From: Steromphala cineraria
Lineage: Eukaryota; Mollusca; Gastropoda; Trochida; Trochidae
Direction of reading: 5' to 3'
Assembly: GCA_916613615.1 (NCBI GenBank)
Contig: OU744727.1
Coordinates: 16,934,093 to 16,998,092, forward strand
DNA length: 64,000 nt
Below the pieces are notes generated by a model, which saw only the letters and a list, made by a program, of their open reading frames with translations, did not search any database and was not told the DNA's origin. Position numbers and translations under genes: made by a program. Numbering within the stretch: position 1 is the first letter of the stretch; each line of letters starts with the position of its first letter. Positions 47,701-53,600 of the stretch are shown piece after piece.

Positions 47701-50408
47701 TTGACTGTGCGCACAAGTGACAGCACGTTGCATTGAGCTCTGATTGATAGTGGATATTTTGTGTTTTATTCTTATCCCTTCTTGACTATTTTGGTGATGG
47801 ATTTTCTGACAATTATCTGAACATTTTGGTGAATTTTGTGGCAAAATCGTATCAGCTACTTACATCATCGTTATCATCATCATCATCATCATCGTCCAGG
47901 GCCAGCATCTGGAAGGATGAAAATGTTTTCTTGCCAGCCTTGCTCGTCACTGGAATGTCTTCTTCTTCTTCCTCCTCCTCCTCACTCTCTACTTTTCCCT
48001 TCTTCTTTTTCTTCTTTTCCTGAAACGTTGACATTTACCATTTTAGAACTAACAAGATTTATACGTCATTGGAATTATAGATGAATCAAGTTTGTTATAG
48101 CTAGTGAAATGAGAAAGGGTACCGTTTTTGTTTCAAACATCTAAATTGTGGTAGCAGTTGCGAATCATGAGGGGAGGTCCACAGAGGTCAAATCCAGCCA
48201 TAAGCACAGTGGAACCAATTGGGGAACAATACTTGTGTATAATAATATCAAATTGATCCAAATAAGCTGATTAGTTTAAAAAGTTATAAGCTGGACAAGA
48301 CTGGACAAGACAAGACAAGACTCAAAATTTTATAATGATATTCTAAACATTGTTACACATGACACATTATCACATGGTTCTGCCTTTCCATGATAAATTT
48401 AAATAAAAATTGTTTATTAGTTACAAAGGGCCCCACAGAAAGTGTAACAAACGGACCAACAGATGGAGGTTGTAGGAGTTAAAAAAACAAATGGAGACGA
48501 GATTGGTAACAAATGAAGACTAGAGATTGGTCATGGTTGATAATGGCCTCAACTGAACAATTTTAAGTTACACTTGTGTTGGCCAAAGACTTTCAGATCA
48601 GTCAAATTTCATACAAGACCTTTTAAAATGCAAGGAACACAAAGCAAATTCTTTAAAGGGTCCGATAAATTTTCAATTCATGAGCATTAGTGAGGTGCCT
48701 CACTCAAGGAAGAACACAGTAACAAAAATGTGCATTCCCTATTGAAAGTATTCCTCAATGGTACCTTCTTTGCTGGTTTAGGTGCGTCTTCTGTTCCATT
48801 TTCTTCCCCTTTACCAAGGTTCATCTCAAGGGACAATGCTGCAAGTTCAGCTTCAATATCCTCGCTGAAATGAAAATGAATTCTTTTAATTAACATTCTA
48901 ACCGACCAAGACACAAGCAGCCTAAACTTATCTCTTCAAGCAAGATAATCTGTTGATTTCTAATACTTTGCTAGAGATGAGCATTCCGGGTGCTACATTC
49001 GATGCTTTATAAATGGACACATTATTATTTTCATTGATATAATTCTCATGCATAATGTTTATTACAAGGGAGAGCGAGAGGACACAAAGTAGGAATGCAC
49101 AAAAGATGCATCACTGACTACCTGTTGTCAAAATTTGATTAAGGAAAGTTCTTGGAATCTTGAAGATTATGTTCTCTTGGTGTCATGTAGTTTTCCCTGT
49201 CATGGTTTTTGAACTTCTTACTCTCAGGTTAAACTAAAACCTTTTAGATTTATTAACATATCTCATGAGATATAAAGATGTTTGATTAAAATGGTTACAA
49301 GACAAATCTTTAAATAAACAATTTCTATTGAATAATTTGTTCTGGAGTTTTTTAATAGTGTTTTCCATCAGAATTTGATTGCCATTACTCTCTTAAATTT
49401 CATTTTGATATATTATTACATACTCGTCATCGTCACGTTTTCTGTTTTTCTTCCCTTTCTTGGTTGCCTTGGCAACAGGTGCTGTGCTAGCTTCGGTCTT
49501 GTCCATATCTGCCAGTGGATCAACGATGTCCTCATCACTACTGTAAAATCAAATTAAATACTAAATGGACACAGTAATCAATATTAATTCAATGCTCTTA
49601 ATTCTAACAATGACTGAGCCATTTTGATAAACCATTTAAACTTCAAGTATTTTTAGAACATGCCAAAAACTCTTAAACTGTTCCCCAAATAAATCATATG
49701 CTAACAAATTAACACTTATGCTTTACTGGTCATGACAAAAAAGTTTTTTAAATTCCTTCAATATAGATATAAAACCAAAAGGATTTTGATATTGATCAAT
49801 GATGACAGAATTTTAAGTAGATCATCTTAACAAGTAACAAAAGAATCAAGAAAATGCTAAATACAGTATTTACTGGAAAGTAATGTATCTACCATTACAC
49901 TTTTTTTCCCTTTGAGGTAAGTTCTCACCTTTCAAAAACAGGCAAACAATCGCTCACCACACTCAAACTTATGAGGTAAAGGTATTACTAGAAATTTGAC
50001 AATGAAATATCAATATCCTGGTCTTTGGACTGTTGAAACGAGTTGTTAGTTCCTTACAAGTTTTACAACAAGAACCAATGTCAAATAGTTTTTATAACTA
50101 CAAGTACAACAGCTGCGAAGCAAGCTACCAATAAATTGCACAATATGCTATTTTCTGTGGTCATTGGTGTAGATCTTATTGCACCACTTCCGTCGATAGT
50201 TTCAAAGCCACTGATATGCCATACGTCAGGTTCCAAAAATAAAATTACAAGTTGCATTAAATTTAGACACGGTGACATGTCAAGCACTACAGCTGTTCAA
50301 TGAAAATCTGTGATGTTTACAATCGAAAACATGTGTTTTCGACTGCCATTCGGTGACTTACAAATCATCGTCGGCTTGTCCCTTTCTTCCTTTCTTTGGT
50401 TTCCCCAT
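2466..50408 (-). CDS. EIF5B: Eukaryotic translation initiation factor 5B (eIF5B), 23 coding exons, 3' end outside window
   Basis: eIF5B is the IF2-like GTPase that promotes 60S joining and is released after GTP hydrolysis. Exons in transcript order: 50408-50362, 49540-49424, 48864-48765, 48019-47864, 46732-46280, 45790-45670, 44659-44550, 43821-43705, 43044-42894, 42240-42157, 40295-40089, 39096-38921, 38197-38090, 37651-37541, 36570-36509, 34990-34849, 34409-34278, 33655-33473, 20057-19896, 13457-13326, 11376-11245, 10925-10849, 2769-2466. All have GT/AG borders and compatible phases, giving 1128 codons. Residues ~1-610 are a disordered Lys/Glu/Asp-rich N-terminus. The G domain starts near 630: G1 GHVDTGKT 637-644, switch I GGIT ending at T664, G3 DTPGHE 699-704 with the catalytic-type His703, G4 NKVD 753-756 and G5 SAH 821-823. 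Domains II and III and the start of IV follow. The human protein has about 1220 residues, so roughly 85-90 C-terminal residues are missing beyond base 1. No paralogue or break is seen. Confidence 0.97.
3213..3266 (+). repeat. GTGAGTGAGTTATTGTTTA short interspersed repeat, copy 1
   Basis: Begins GTGAGTGAGTTATTGTTTA and ends CAACCACTAGCG. The same family recurs at 35234-35293 and 39861-39920, where the more intact copies have palindromic GCCGC...GCGGC ends. This copy is the most decayed. Confidence 0.7.
4929..5470 (+). repeat. (GGGGT)n array with a long decayed GGTGA-rich tail
   Basis: 4929-4972 is a near-perfect GGGGT pentamer array. Up to ~5470 the strand stays unusually G-rich, with recurrent AGGTGAGGTGAG and GATGAGGT phrases, as if a pentamer array had been mutating for a long time. 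Confidence 0.8.
6325..8986. repeat. Dispersed GTAGCAGTATTGACA-type motif cluster, both orientations
   Basis: About 18 copies or near-copies of a 15-mer. Forward: 6685, 6706, 7040, 7061, 7231, 8611, 8624, 8780, 8972. Reverse (TGTCAATACTGCTAC): 6325, 7631, 7819, 7991, 8013, 8370, 8390, 8564, 8584. Spacing is irregular (20-400 bp), so this is not a tandem array. The outermost left copy is reverse and the outermost right copy is forward, as in subterminal arrays of an inverted-repeat element, but no terminal repeat or target duplication could be found. Confidence 0.8.
8117..8304 (+). mobile_element. HINE/pearl-like element, family 1, short copy without core repeats
   Basis: Starts ACAAGATGTGTTTGTGAAAC, followed by ACGAATGCCCCCGG. 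It then has one partial core segment (GTCAAGTATCAAAGACCTAG), a (GGACAGAC)n microsatellite at ~8225-8262, and the terminal hairpin CCCCCGGAATC/GATTCGGGGG ending GGGGGCATAA. The same ends bound the long copy at 57231-58088. Confidence 0.85.
10849..10925 (-). CDS. EIF5B: eIF5B exon 22
   Basis: Residues 1002-1027: [20 protein letters not shown], then LEHDS. End of domain III. Acceptor GCAG, donor GTGAGT. An 8.1 kb intron follows. Confidence 0.97.
11245..11376 (-). CDS. EIF5B: eIF5B exon 21, domain III
   Basis: Residues 958-1001: [20 protein letters not shown] is the conserved domain III alpha/beta core. Acceptor TTGCAG, chosen so that AGA GAA follows in frame. Donor GTGAGT. Confidence 0.97.
11377..13325. 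other. eIF5B intron 20, nothing recognised
   Basis: AT-rich sequence with a short (TA)n near 12856-12876. No duplicated blocks, inverted termini or coding similarity were seen by eye. Confidence 0.55.
13326..13457 (-). CDS. EIF5B: eIF5B exon 20
   Basis: Residues 914-957: [20 protein letters not shown], then [12 protein letters not shown]. End of domain II and start of domain III. GC-rich. Acceptor CCAG, donor GTGAGC. Confidence 0.97.
15790..15841. promoter_or_regulatory. Candidate cis-element: everted GGGTCA palindrome between two CCAAT motifs
   Basis: 15811-15823 reads TGACCCCGGGTCA, a perfect palindrome of two GGGTCA-type nuclear receptor half-sites. TGATTGGT lies on each side (15792 and 15832). 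Function is inferred from motif content only. Confidence 0.25.
16482..16812. mobile_element. Candidate MITE with CTTTAAAGG...GTAGCA termini
   Basis: Left end CTTTAAAGGGGCAGTAGCA, right end TGCTACCTTTAAAG. The outer 9 bases are perfectly inverted, and the GTAGCA block is inverted with a 4-base gap. Length ~331 bp. No coding sequence and no clear target duplication, so the superfamily is open. Confidence 0.55.
17717..19676 (-). mobile_element. Decayed hAT transposon with TIRs, 7-bp target duplication and BED-finger remnant
   Basis: The left terminus CAGTGTAGAAAACTCCC (17717-17733) is the inverted complement of the right terminus GGGAGTTTTCTACGCTG (19660-19676), 16 of 17 matching. Both are flanked directly by CTTTTAT (17710-17716 and 19677-19683). 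hAT ends typically begin CAGxG and make 8-bp duplications; here 7 bases match. Near the right end on the minus strand is the N-terminal BED finger of a hAT transposase. No catalytic RNase H-like part is recognisable. The element is inserted ~220 bp from eIF5B exon 19. Confidence 0.85.
19039..19299 (-). pseudogene. hAT transposase N-terminus (BED zinc finger), frameshifted
   Basis: The minus strand from ~19299 reads [20 protein letters not shown] and then reaches TGA. After a one-base frame change it continues [20 protein letters not shown], then NHLKFKHQ. Together this gives W-x-FF, CxxC and HxxxxH, the BED pattern (C2H2 type) of hAT transposases and ZBED proteins. The frame then runs ~35 residues to a stop with no transposase core. 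It is therefore a broken remnant. Confidence 0.85.
19896..20057 (-). CDS. EIF5B: eIF5B exon 19, domain II beta-barrel
   Basis: Residues 860-913: [20 protein letters not shown], then [20 protein letters not shown]. This is the domain II barrel, which contacts the G domain. It is isolated between introns of 13.4 and 6.4 kb. Confidence 0.98.
21469..21563 (+). repeat. 47-bp direct duplication beside the minisatellite
   Basis: AGTAATTTTGTTCTTGATTA followed by AGGGGAGAGGCAAGGCATTG is repeated twice head-to-tail (second copy with GGAAAG), immediately before the 15-bp array. Confidence 0.85.
21565..22420 (+). repeat. Minisatellite, 15/16-bp unit GAGTAGGAGAGTCAA, ~56 copies
   Basis: Units are 15 bp or, with an extra A, 16 bp. 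Sporadic changes occur in TAG/CAG, GTC/GTG/GCC and TTGG/TAGG. The variants recur in blocks, which suggests segmental amplification. The strand is ~80% purine. Long open frames here (poly-Leu or RRVKS) are artefacts of the period. Confidence 0.95.
22723..23070 (+). repeat. Tandem duplication, period ~208 bp, two diverged copies
   Basis: AAGATGAGACATCTGACATT at 22723 recurs as AAGATGAGACATCCGACATT at 22931. Each is followed by AAAAGGGTGAAAGTCTAGTG and CAAAGGTGTCCT. About 80% identity by eye. Confidence 0.85.
23190..23530 (+). repeat. Degenerate repeats of TTGGGTAGATCTTGGGTA type
   Basis: At least seven imperfect copies of a ~45-70 bp phrase containing GGGTAGATC(C/T)TGG and GGTACTC(A/T)C. Too irregular to define a unit. 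Confidence 0.75.
28203..29422 (+). mobile_element. HINE/pearl-like element, family 2, with six ~148-bp core repeats
   Basis: The 5' end has the palindrome GAGCCATTGGCTC and TAGCTCATCAGG (28220-28231). The 3' end is its exact inverse CCTGATGAGCTA (29409-29420), preceded by the stem GGACT/AGTCC. The core is six head-to-tail units of ~146-152 bp, each with TTGTGACCCCTGTGACCCTA, starting near 28444, 28590, 28740, 28889, 29036 and 29183. A GACG microsatellite (29339-29373) lies between core and hairpin. Subterminal inverted repeat, tandem core, GACG tract and 3' hairpin is the layout of bivalve 'pearl' and DINE-1-type Helentron-associated elements. No protein is encoded. Confidence 0.85.
29811..30165 (+). 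repeat. 40-bp tandem satellite, ~8.9 copies
   Basis: Unit AGGTTCCTAGGCAATATACA plus GTTTATCACTTCATTATTAT. Copies start every 40 bp from 29811. Three variants (CCCAAGG, CCTAGG, CCTAGA) follow the order 1-2-3-2-3-1-2-3-2. Confidence 0.95.
30860..31400 (+). repeat. Three diverged ~200-bp tandem repeats with poly-C tracts
   Basis: Each begins near (A)TT(C/T)GACTAGCA followed by a C-rich tract or CACAACTCC, then GATGCAG-like and AACATGGT-like phrases. Copies start near 30872, 31073 and 31281. Two contain pure C runs of 12-16. Confidence 0.7.
31448..31541 (+). repeat. (TTGTA)n pentanucleotide microsatellite
   Basis: About 18 units of TTGTA with two TTGTC variants in the middle. Confidence 0.95.
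31600..32700 (+). repeat. Diverged duplication flanking 31.6-32.7 kb
   Basis: The block at ~31610-31700 (GCACTTGTCTTTTTCACAAA, GGTGGGAGAATGG, AATTGGCAATATATTTGGAAA) recurs at ~32605-32690 with CTCGTCTCTTTCATAAAGGTGGG and AATTGGCGATGTATTTGGAAA, ~1 kb apart in the same orientation. These could be ends of an old element; no boundary was found. Confidence 0.5.
33366..33416 (+). mobile_element. HINE family 2, 3'-end fragment
   Basis: GCCATGCCATAAGCCCATTG followed by GGCCTTTCAGACCAGATGGG and CTAAAAA, the family 2 terminal hairpin. It lies ~55 bp from eIF5B exon 18. Confidence 0.75.
33473..33655 (-). CDS. EIF5B: eIF5B exon 18, G5 and end of G domain
   Basis: Residues 799-859: [20 protein letters not shown], then [13 protein letters not shown] (G5-type SAH at 821-823) and the helix of Q/LTQTMLxKR type. 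It joins domain II at the 13.4 kb intron 18. Confidence 0.98.
33800..33876 (+). mobile_element. HINE family 2, decayed 3'-end fragment
   Basis: AAAAGTTTACAAATGGACAC, then GATGCCATGTCATAAGACAA and GATGAGTTTA, aligning to the family 2 tail (AAAAGTTTACGGACGGAC...GCCATGCCATAAGCCC...GATGAGCTA). Located in eIF5B intron 17. Confidence 0.6.
34278..34409 (-). CDS. EIF5B: eIF5B exon 17, completes G4
   Basis: Residues 755-798, starting VDRLYQWK, so the NKVD guanine-specificity motif is split by intron 16. It ends with the helix [17 protein letters not shown]. Phase 0/0. Confidence 0.97.
34849..34990 (-). CDS. EIF5B: eIF5B exon 16, G domain core
   Basis: Residues 707-754: [20 protein letters not shown], then [14 protein letters not shown] and FVIALNK. 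The exon ends after the first two residues of the G4 NKVD motif. Confidence 0.98.
35234..35293 (+). repeat. GTGAGTGAGTTATTGTTTA short repeat, copy 2
   Basis: GTGAGTGAGTGAGTTATTGT, TTAGCGCCGCTTGGGCAATA, then TTGCAGCCATTAGCGGCG. CGCCGC and GCGGCG are inverted around a ~30-bp interior, so the copy could fold. Confidence 0.8.
36509..36570 (-). CDS. EIF5B: eIF5B exon 15, switch II (G3)
   Basis: Residues 687-707: [22 protein letters not shown] is the G3 motif, and its His703 is the residue family knowledge assigns to GTP hydrolysis. At 62 bp it is the second-shortest exon. Donor GTGAGA. Confidence 0.97.
36636..36850. mobile_element. Foldback element: ~80-bp imperfect inverted arms
   Basis: The left arm 36636-36717 (AAGAGGGG, AAGCTT, AACTCATG, AATGTTTCGGGG in order) is the diverged inverse of the right arm 36768-36850 (CCCCGAAACAT, CATGAG, AAGCTTGCTTCTTGTGTTTG, CCCCCTCTTAG). 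The 50-bp centre holds a second hairpin, CCCCTTCATCAGGGG. Located in eIF5B intron 14. Confidence 0.75.
37541..37651 (-). CDS. EIF5B: eIF5B exon 14, switch I (G2)
   Basis: Residues 650-686: [20 protein letters not shown]. The Thr of GGIT (T664) is the Mg-coordinating switch I threonine of the family. Phase 0/0, acceptor TGTAG, donor GTAACA. Confidence 0.97.
38090..38197 (-). CDS. EIF5B: eIF5B exon 13, P-loop (G1)
   Basis: Residues 614-649: [20 protein letters not shown] followed by [14 protein letters not shown] is the G1 nucleotide-binding loop of the IF2/eIF5B family. Acceptor TTCAG, donor GTCAGT, phase 0/0. Confidence 0.97.
38385..38857 (+). mobile_element. HINE family 2, diverged near full-length copy
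   Basis: The 5' CTCTGTAGTTCATCA matches the family 2 start. It then has ~2 decayed core units (TTGTCAAGGAGTCAGTACAC, GGTCACAGAGTCAC), a vestigial CAGACGGACAC, and a 3' end AAGCCCATCAGCTTTCAGGA followed by CTGGTGAGCTTAA. It nearly fills eIF5B intron 12. Confidence 0.75.
38921..39096 (-). CDS. EIF5B: eIF5B exon 12, Ser/Glu/Asp tract
   Basis: Residues 555-613: [20 protein letters not shown] and more acidic/Ser repeats, then the helix VERARDKIE leading into the G domain. Acceptor GCCAG, donor GTAATG. Confidence 0.93.
39861..39920 (+). repeat. GTGAGTGAGTTATTGTTTA short repeat, copy 3
   Basis: GTGAGTGAGTGCGTTATTGT, TTTACGCCGTTTGGGCAATA, then TTTCAATCATTAGCGGCGTG. Same family as 3213-3266 and 35234-35293. 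A weaker trace (TTAGCAATATTCAAGGCATT) lies at 37450-37493. Confidence 0.8.
40089..40295 (-). CDS. EIF5B: eIF5B exon 11, acidic linker
   Basis: Residues 486-555. Contains [21 protein letters not shown], the Trp-containing acidic linker typical of eIF5B. An Ala/Glu repeat ([20 protein letters not shown]) precedes it and looks like a recent internal duplication of ~10 codons. GC-rich codons. Confidence 0.94.
40294..41830 (+). repeat. ~164-bp tandem duplication; second copy split by a HINE
   Basis: Copy 1 runs 40294-40457, from the exon 11 acceptor (GAGGAGAGTTATTGATTATT) to CTACCGCAAGCAGTAG. Copy 2 begins 40458 (AAGGAGAGGTTTTGATTATT), is interrupted at 40490, and resumes at 41696 (TAACAGCTTATTTCTATG) up to CTACTGCAAGCAGTAG at ~41830. 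Copy 1 is thus an empty site for the element at 40491-41695. Confidence 0.88.
40491..41695 (+). mobile_element. HINE/pearl-like element, family 3, with four ~160-bp core repeats
   Basis: Begins CAAGGCAAAAGTGAGCGCAG, with ATACCCCCGC (40517-40526). Ends with the hairpin CCCCCGACTACGTCGTAGCG and GGGGTATAA, so ATACCCCCGC and GCGGGGGTAT are inverted. The core unit starts TCAAAATTTCAAAAATTATT near 40999, 41162, 41313 and 41475. A GGACGGAC tract (41611-41641) precedes the hairpin. A 35-bp direct duplication (40732-40801) sits near the 5' end. Bounds come from the empty site in the adjacent duplicate. No target-site duplication. Confidence 0.88.
42157..42240 (-). CDS. EIF5B: eIF5B exon 10
   Basis: Residues 458-486, ending with the conserved [17 protein letters not shown] basic segment found before the acidic linker in animal eIF5B. 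Acceptor GACAG, donor GTGAGT. Confidence 0.92.
42894..43044 (-). CDS. EIF5B: eIF5B exon 9
   Basis: Residues 408-458. Contains [19 protein letters not shown] and ends [10 protein letters not shown], matching the conserved RLKKEGKLLTKxQ...LLxAQG block before the acidic linker. Acceptor AACAG, donor GTAAGC. Confidence 0.94.
43419..43561. mobile_element. MITE with TGTTGTTCCTAG termini, copy 1
   Basis: Left TGTTGTTCCTAGAG (from 43419), right CCTAGGAACAACA (to 43561). The interior has AATTTGGAGAAGTAGAGTAC and a C-rich AACCCCCTTA before the right end. The same layout occurs at 56448-56604. 143 bp, noncoding, superfamily not assigned. Located in eIF5B intron 8. Confidence 0.85.
43584..43665 (+). mobile_element. 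HINE family 2, 3'-end fragment
   Basis: GACGGATGGACAGACGGATG, CCATGCCATGCCATAAGCCC, then CTTACAGGACATATGAGCTA. It lies only ~22 bp from the end of the MITE at 43419-43561 and ~40 bp from exon 8. Confidence 0.78.
43705..43821 (-). CDS. EIF5B: eIF5B exon 8
   Basis: Residues 369-407, [18 protein letters not shown] followed by Glu/Arg-rich helix, matching the EEEERIKRLEE-type coiled region of eIF5B. GC-rich compared with the introns. Its acceptor and first codons are duplicated in the intron just upstream (43891-43932). Confidence 0.92.
43814..44235 (-). repeat. Triplicated exon 8 acceptor region within intron 7
   Basis: The real acceptor with the first codons of exon 8 (GCCACCTGCACACAT on the plus strand, 43817-43831) is repeated at 43910-43924 and 44044-44058. 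The middle copy also carries CAGATGCGCC.TGATGG.CGCCAC (43891-43913), i.e. eight pseudo-codons of exon 8. The downstream parts of copies 2 and 3 also match each other (GTTAAAATCTGAAGT at 43968 and GTTAAAAATCTGAAGT at 44155). Confidence 0.85.
44550..44659 (-). CDS. EIF5B: eIF5B exon 7
   Basis: Residues 332-368: a Glu-rich stretch followed by a run of eight Lys codons and ending KPKPNKK. Acceptor TTTCAG, donor GTTCTT (weak). Phase 2 in, phase 0 out. Confidence 0.86.
44836..45168 (-). mobile_element. tRNA-derived SINE with MIR/Deu-like core, full length
   Basis: Read on the minus strand from 45167: a tRNA-like head GGAGCACGGTGGTGTAGTTG with A-box-like GTGGTGTAGTTGTTAGC and B box GGGTTCGAATTCC (45104-45116). 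It is followed by GTGTCCTTGGGCAAGTCACT and CAGCTGTAAAATGGGTACCT, the central domain known from MIR and Deu/Ceph-type SINEs. It ends in a (TAATAA)n-like tail at 44836-44853. Located in eIF5B intron 6. Not a functional tRNA gene, because no anticodon arm/acceptor pairing is evident. Confidence 0.85.
45670..45790 (-). CDS. EIF5B: eIF5B exon 6
   Basis: Residues 292-332: [19 protein letters not shown] and onwards, low-complexity charged sequence with no motif of its own. Acceptor CCACAG, donor GTATCT. Supported by phase continuity with exons 5 and 7. Confidence 0.87.
46280..46732 (-). CDS. EIF5B: eIF5B exon 5, the longest N-terminal exon
   Basis: Residues 141-291 (151 codons, phase 0/0). It contains the conserved [15 protein letters not shown] block shared by animal eIF5B proteins, between Lys- and Glu-rich tracts. 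Donor chosen as CAG|GTTGGT, because exon 6 then continues in frame. An alternative donor 4 bases further on (GTAAAG) would break the frame. Confidence 0.92.
47864..48019 (-). CDS. EIF5B: eIF5B exon 4, with Asp run
   Basis: Residues 89-140: a Lys run, a Glu run, the segment [11 protein letters not shown], then an Asp run encoded almost only by GAT. This triplet microsatellite could vary in length between alleles. Acceptor TTTCAG, donor GTAAGT, phase 0 on both sides. Confidence 0.92.
48765..48864 (-). CDS. EIF5B: eIF5B exon 3
   Basis: Residues ~55-88, reading [15 protein letters not shown], which resembles the conserved DIDALAAEIE-type helix near the eIF5B N-terminus. Acceptor TTTCAG. The donor is GTACC, a weaker match than its neighbours. 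Confidence 0.9.
49424..49540 (-). CDS. EIF5B: eIF5B exon 2
   Basis: Residues ~16-55, opening [14 protein letters not shown] and then a Lys-rich stretch ([12 protein letters not shown]). Acceptor ACAG and donor GTATGT. Part of the disordered N-terminal region. Confidence 0.92.
50362..50408 (-). CDS. EIF5B: eIF5B exon 1 (start codon)
   Basis: This exon has 47 coding bases beginning [11 protein letters not shown], the typical MGKxxK start of eIF5B. The donor is GTAAGT just below 50362. The start has G at +4, and no in-frame upstream ATG was needed. Confidence 0.93.
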
Positions 50409-50640
50409 TGGTAGTTCTCAGACACGCAAACTTGCTCTCATTCAAGGCTTTCAAATGGATCTTTTAATTTATTTATAGTTATATTGTCTGCCTATTTAAA
50501 ATAATATTTCACGATATCCCTTTCACAGGTGCGCATGTAGTCTTGATTTCCGGCAGTGTGGAATTATGGGACGGCACACTAAAATCCGGAAAAAACGGTT
50601 CAGGCCTACTCCAAAATCAACTGTACGCCCACACTATCAT
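50409..50640 (-). promoter_or_regulatory. Putative eIF5B 5' UTR and promoter
   Basis: Upstream of the eIF5B start this stretch is richer in CpG than its surroundings. It has two CCGGAA/TTCCGG ETS-type sites, at ~50546-50554 and ~50584-50592. No TATA box stands out. This would suit a housekeeping promoter. The transcription start is not visible. Confidence 0.35.
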
Positions 50641-53600
50641 AATATATTTATCTAATAATTTTGATATCTAATAATCTAATTCCGTTTTGCAGTTTATTGA
50701 AAAGACTGATAAAATTTCATAATATCATATTTTAATTGATTTGCTTATGTACACATCTAATAAATACTAGTGGTTTTGGAATCTTAGCATGGATCGTTTT
50801 TTGTTTGTGTTTTAATTAAAAGAATCTTTTGGTAAAATGTCATAGAAATCATCTTTTTGTTAAATAGTGTGTGAGATAACTTAGTGATTTCGGATAGGAT
50901 TATCAAGCTCAGGTGCCACAATGCAGCAAGGTTAAAATCAGCCAGTATTGAGATAAACCCAAGTTATGCCTTGCAGAGGAAGTTGACCTTGTCAATATGA
51001 TTAAATGAGTGTAAATTAAATTTTCCACAGTTTTTGGCAGTCTTGAGTTTTTTACATGAATTATCAATTAATGTGAAGAAAAAGTGTCGGGATAAAGTGC
51101 ATTTTTTTTACATGATACTCTTGAGATAAAAAGATCTTTATTTCAAACAAGCCAAGATATATTTATTTTTATAGCTTGTTCTTAGCAGTTTGAGTTCCAC
51201 TTATGGATCAGCAAATGCAGCTGACTTAAAAAGGATAGTGACAATGTGGGTATTTATATCGTGGGCTACTCACAATTATAACCCTGATAGAATTGTAGTT
51301 TAATAGCAGCTACCGAGCGGTAAGCACGACCATGTAGGTCCCTACATCTTGTTTTCAGTCACTCATTTTTGAAAGCTATGTGCACCAAGTGCAATGTGGA
51401 TGAAGGGCCTTGCCAAGGGACACAACACATTAGGAGACCATGGTTAAATTTTTTGTTATCTCCACCGGGATTAGAACAAAGGCCTTACAGTGAGAGACCA
51501 GCATGCTTACTACAAAGCCACTTTGCTCCACAGTCTCAGTCTTATGAAAATATCTAGCCACCTATATTTTCCCAATTTTTTAAGGCACTGTTAACTACTC
51601 GCTTGAAATTGCAATCCTTTGCTTTGTACTTTGCGAAGTAATTCCTACAAGTATGTTCAGCAGCAATGAGTTTGCACTTTAAAGGAAAGTTTCTCTATTC
51701 AACACATAAATCATATTCTCTCGAGACTGGTATAGTTCACAGATATCAACAAGCATCAAGTTGTGGTCTGGTAATGAGTCTTTTCCCTTTTCTTTTCAAA
51801 ATTCAACTTAATCAGTATTGCAGTAAGGTCCACGATACACTGAACTTAACAATATTGGCTAAGCTAATTAAGTAATACCATGAGCCTGGCATGTCAGAGA
51901 TTATAGTTTGTACAGCGTGCTTCTAATCATTAATCTCTCATCCAGACCCTATAAGGTAAAAGCCTGTTAAAGTCTGTAAGGAGACAATTGAGGTTTTTTT
52001 CCTGAAAATAAGGAAATTTCAAAAAAAATAATTTAATTATATGATACAGAGAGAGATACTTTTTCGTATCAGTGAAATAAACCCTCTATCTGGCTACAGT
52101 GGCGATAACCTTTATTACCACTCCAGTGACGTCAAGTGCAAGAGTGCGACGTAATGAAACAATGGTCTGACATAACAAATTCTCTTATGACGGCACACTG
52201 TATCACAGCGACCGGCTCTTCCAAGTGGCCATTCAACATGAATTTGGCCTTTTTTTTGCCGTAGTCAAAAGGATTTCAACATAATCATAATGAATAGAAT
52301 ATCTGTCAATTCTTGACAAATACCATGTTTATCTGATCTTGTGAGCTAGAAAAGTAAAATATTTTCACTCGTGACCGCGGAACTCATGGAAATAAGAACT
52401 TTCTACGTCAGTCAATGAGTTAACATGGTATTAATCAAGAAAAGACAGATATCCTCTATTTATCCTAACCCAAATTTTTTTTATATTTTAATCCAATCTT
52501 TTAGGCTCATCAGACTATTCTCTTACCCGGTATTCGTAACTCACAAATTACTGAAAATTTACAAAGAATTTTTGCGACCAATTTAACAAGTTAACACTCT
52601 AATGATCAAACCTTTGGTGTCCTATCTATATAATTCACAGTGTTTTCAATAAGAACCAAACAAACGTTTTCACCAATTCTTTATTCTCCAGTAAAGATAT
52701 TTAGACAAAACTTGAACCACATATGGTTTGAATTTCTAAGACAAAACTGTCATTAGCTTTTGTAGTAATGGCTTTCTCTTACAATTTCGGACAACAATCA
52801 AGATCAAAATGCAACAATATATATATTCAAAGGTAAATTTACGTATTACCAAAGCTTGAAGACTGACATATAAGCTTCGATGTTTTCCAAATACTATTTG
52901 CACAATTCATCATGAAAGATCATTGTCTTGTTCACAAGTATTCTTGGGTCAAATGCAGAGAAGATCTGTTGTCATTATTTTTAATTTTTTTAATGAATGA
53001 AATAAAAGGCAAATGAAAAGGTGCTTTCAGTTGGAATATCTAAAAACATATGTCATAATTTAATCAATACCCATTTTACAAAACGACATTAACTTTGAAG
53101 CATTTGACCTTCGATAGACAATGACCAAGACATATGATTATTTCTGTGCTGTGTCTGTATTTGATATAAAGAGAGCCAAATAGAAAGACAAAAAAGCCAA
53201 GACATTCTACTTGAGATTATAATATAAAACTTCTTAAATAAATTTCGTATCATAATTCAAATCCGAGTGCATTTCTTTCAAATTAGTGATTTCTTGTTGT
53301 ATAAACTTACTAAATGTTCAATAAATCAGTTTTGTAATTGAACTTATCTTGAATATATCTCATAAACTGTTGAAAATGGTAAATAAAATTCCTGTATTAA
53401 AAGCTCAATTATAATTTATTGCACATTCAGAGACAACATGAAACATGTGTACAGTAACAATAAACCCATGTCAATACAGTATTTGAATTTGAACTAATAT
53501 TGAATAATTATTAACAATAATGATGTTCATGTATACATAACCAAATAAGTAAAGTGATATAATGCTCCATATGATGTTTAAACATCAATTATTGTCCTTA

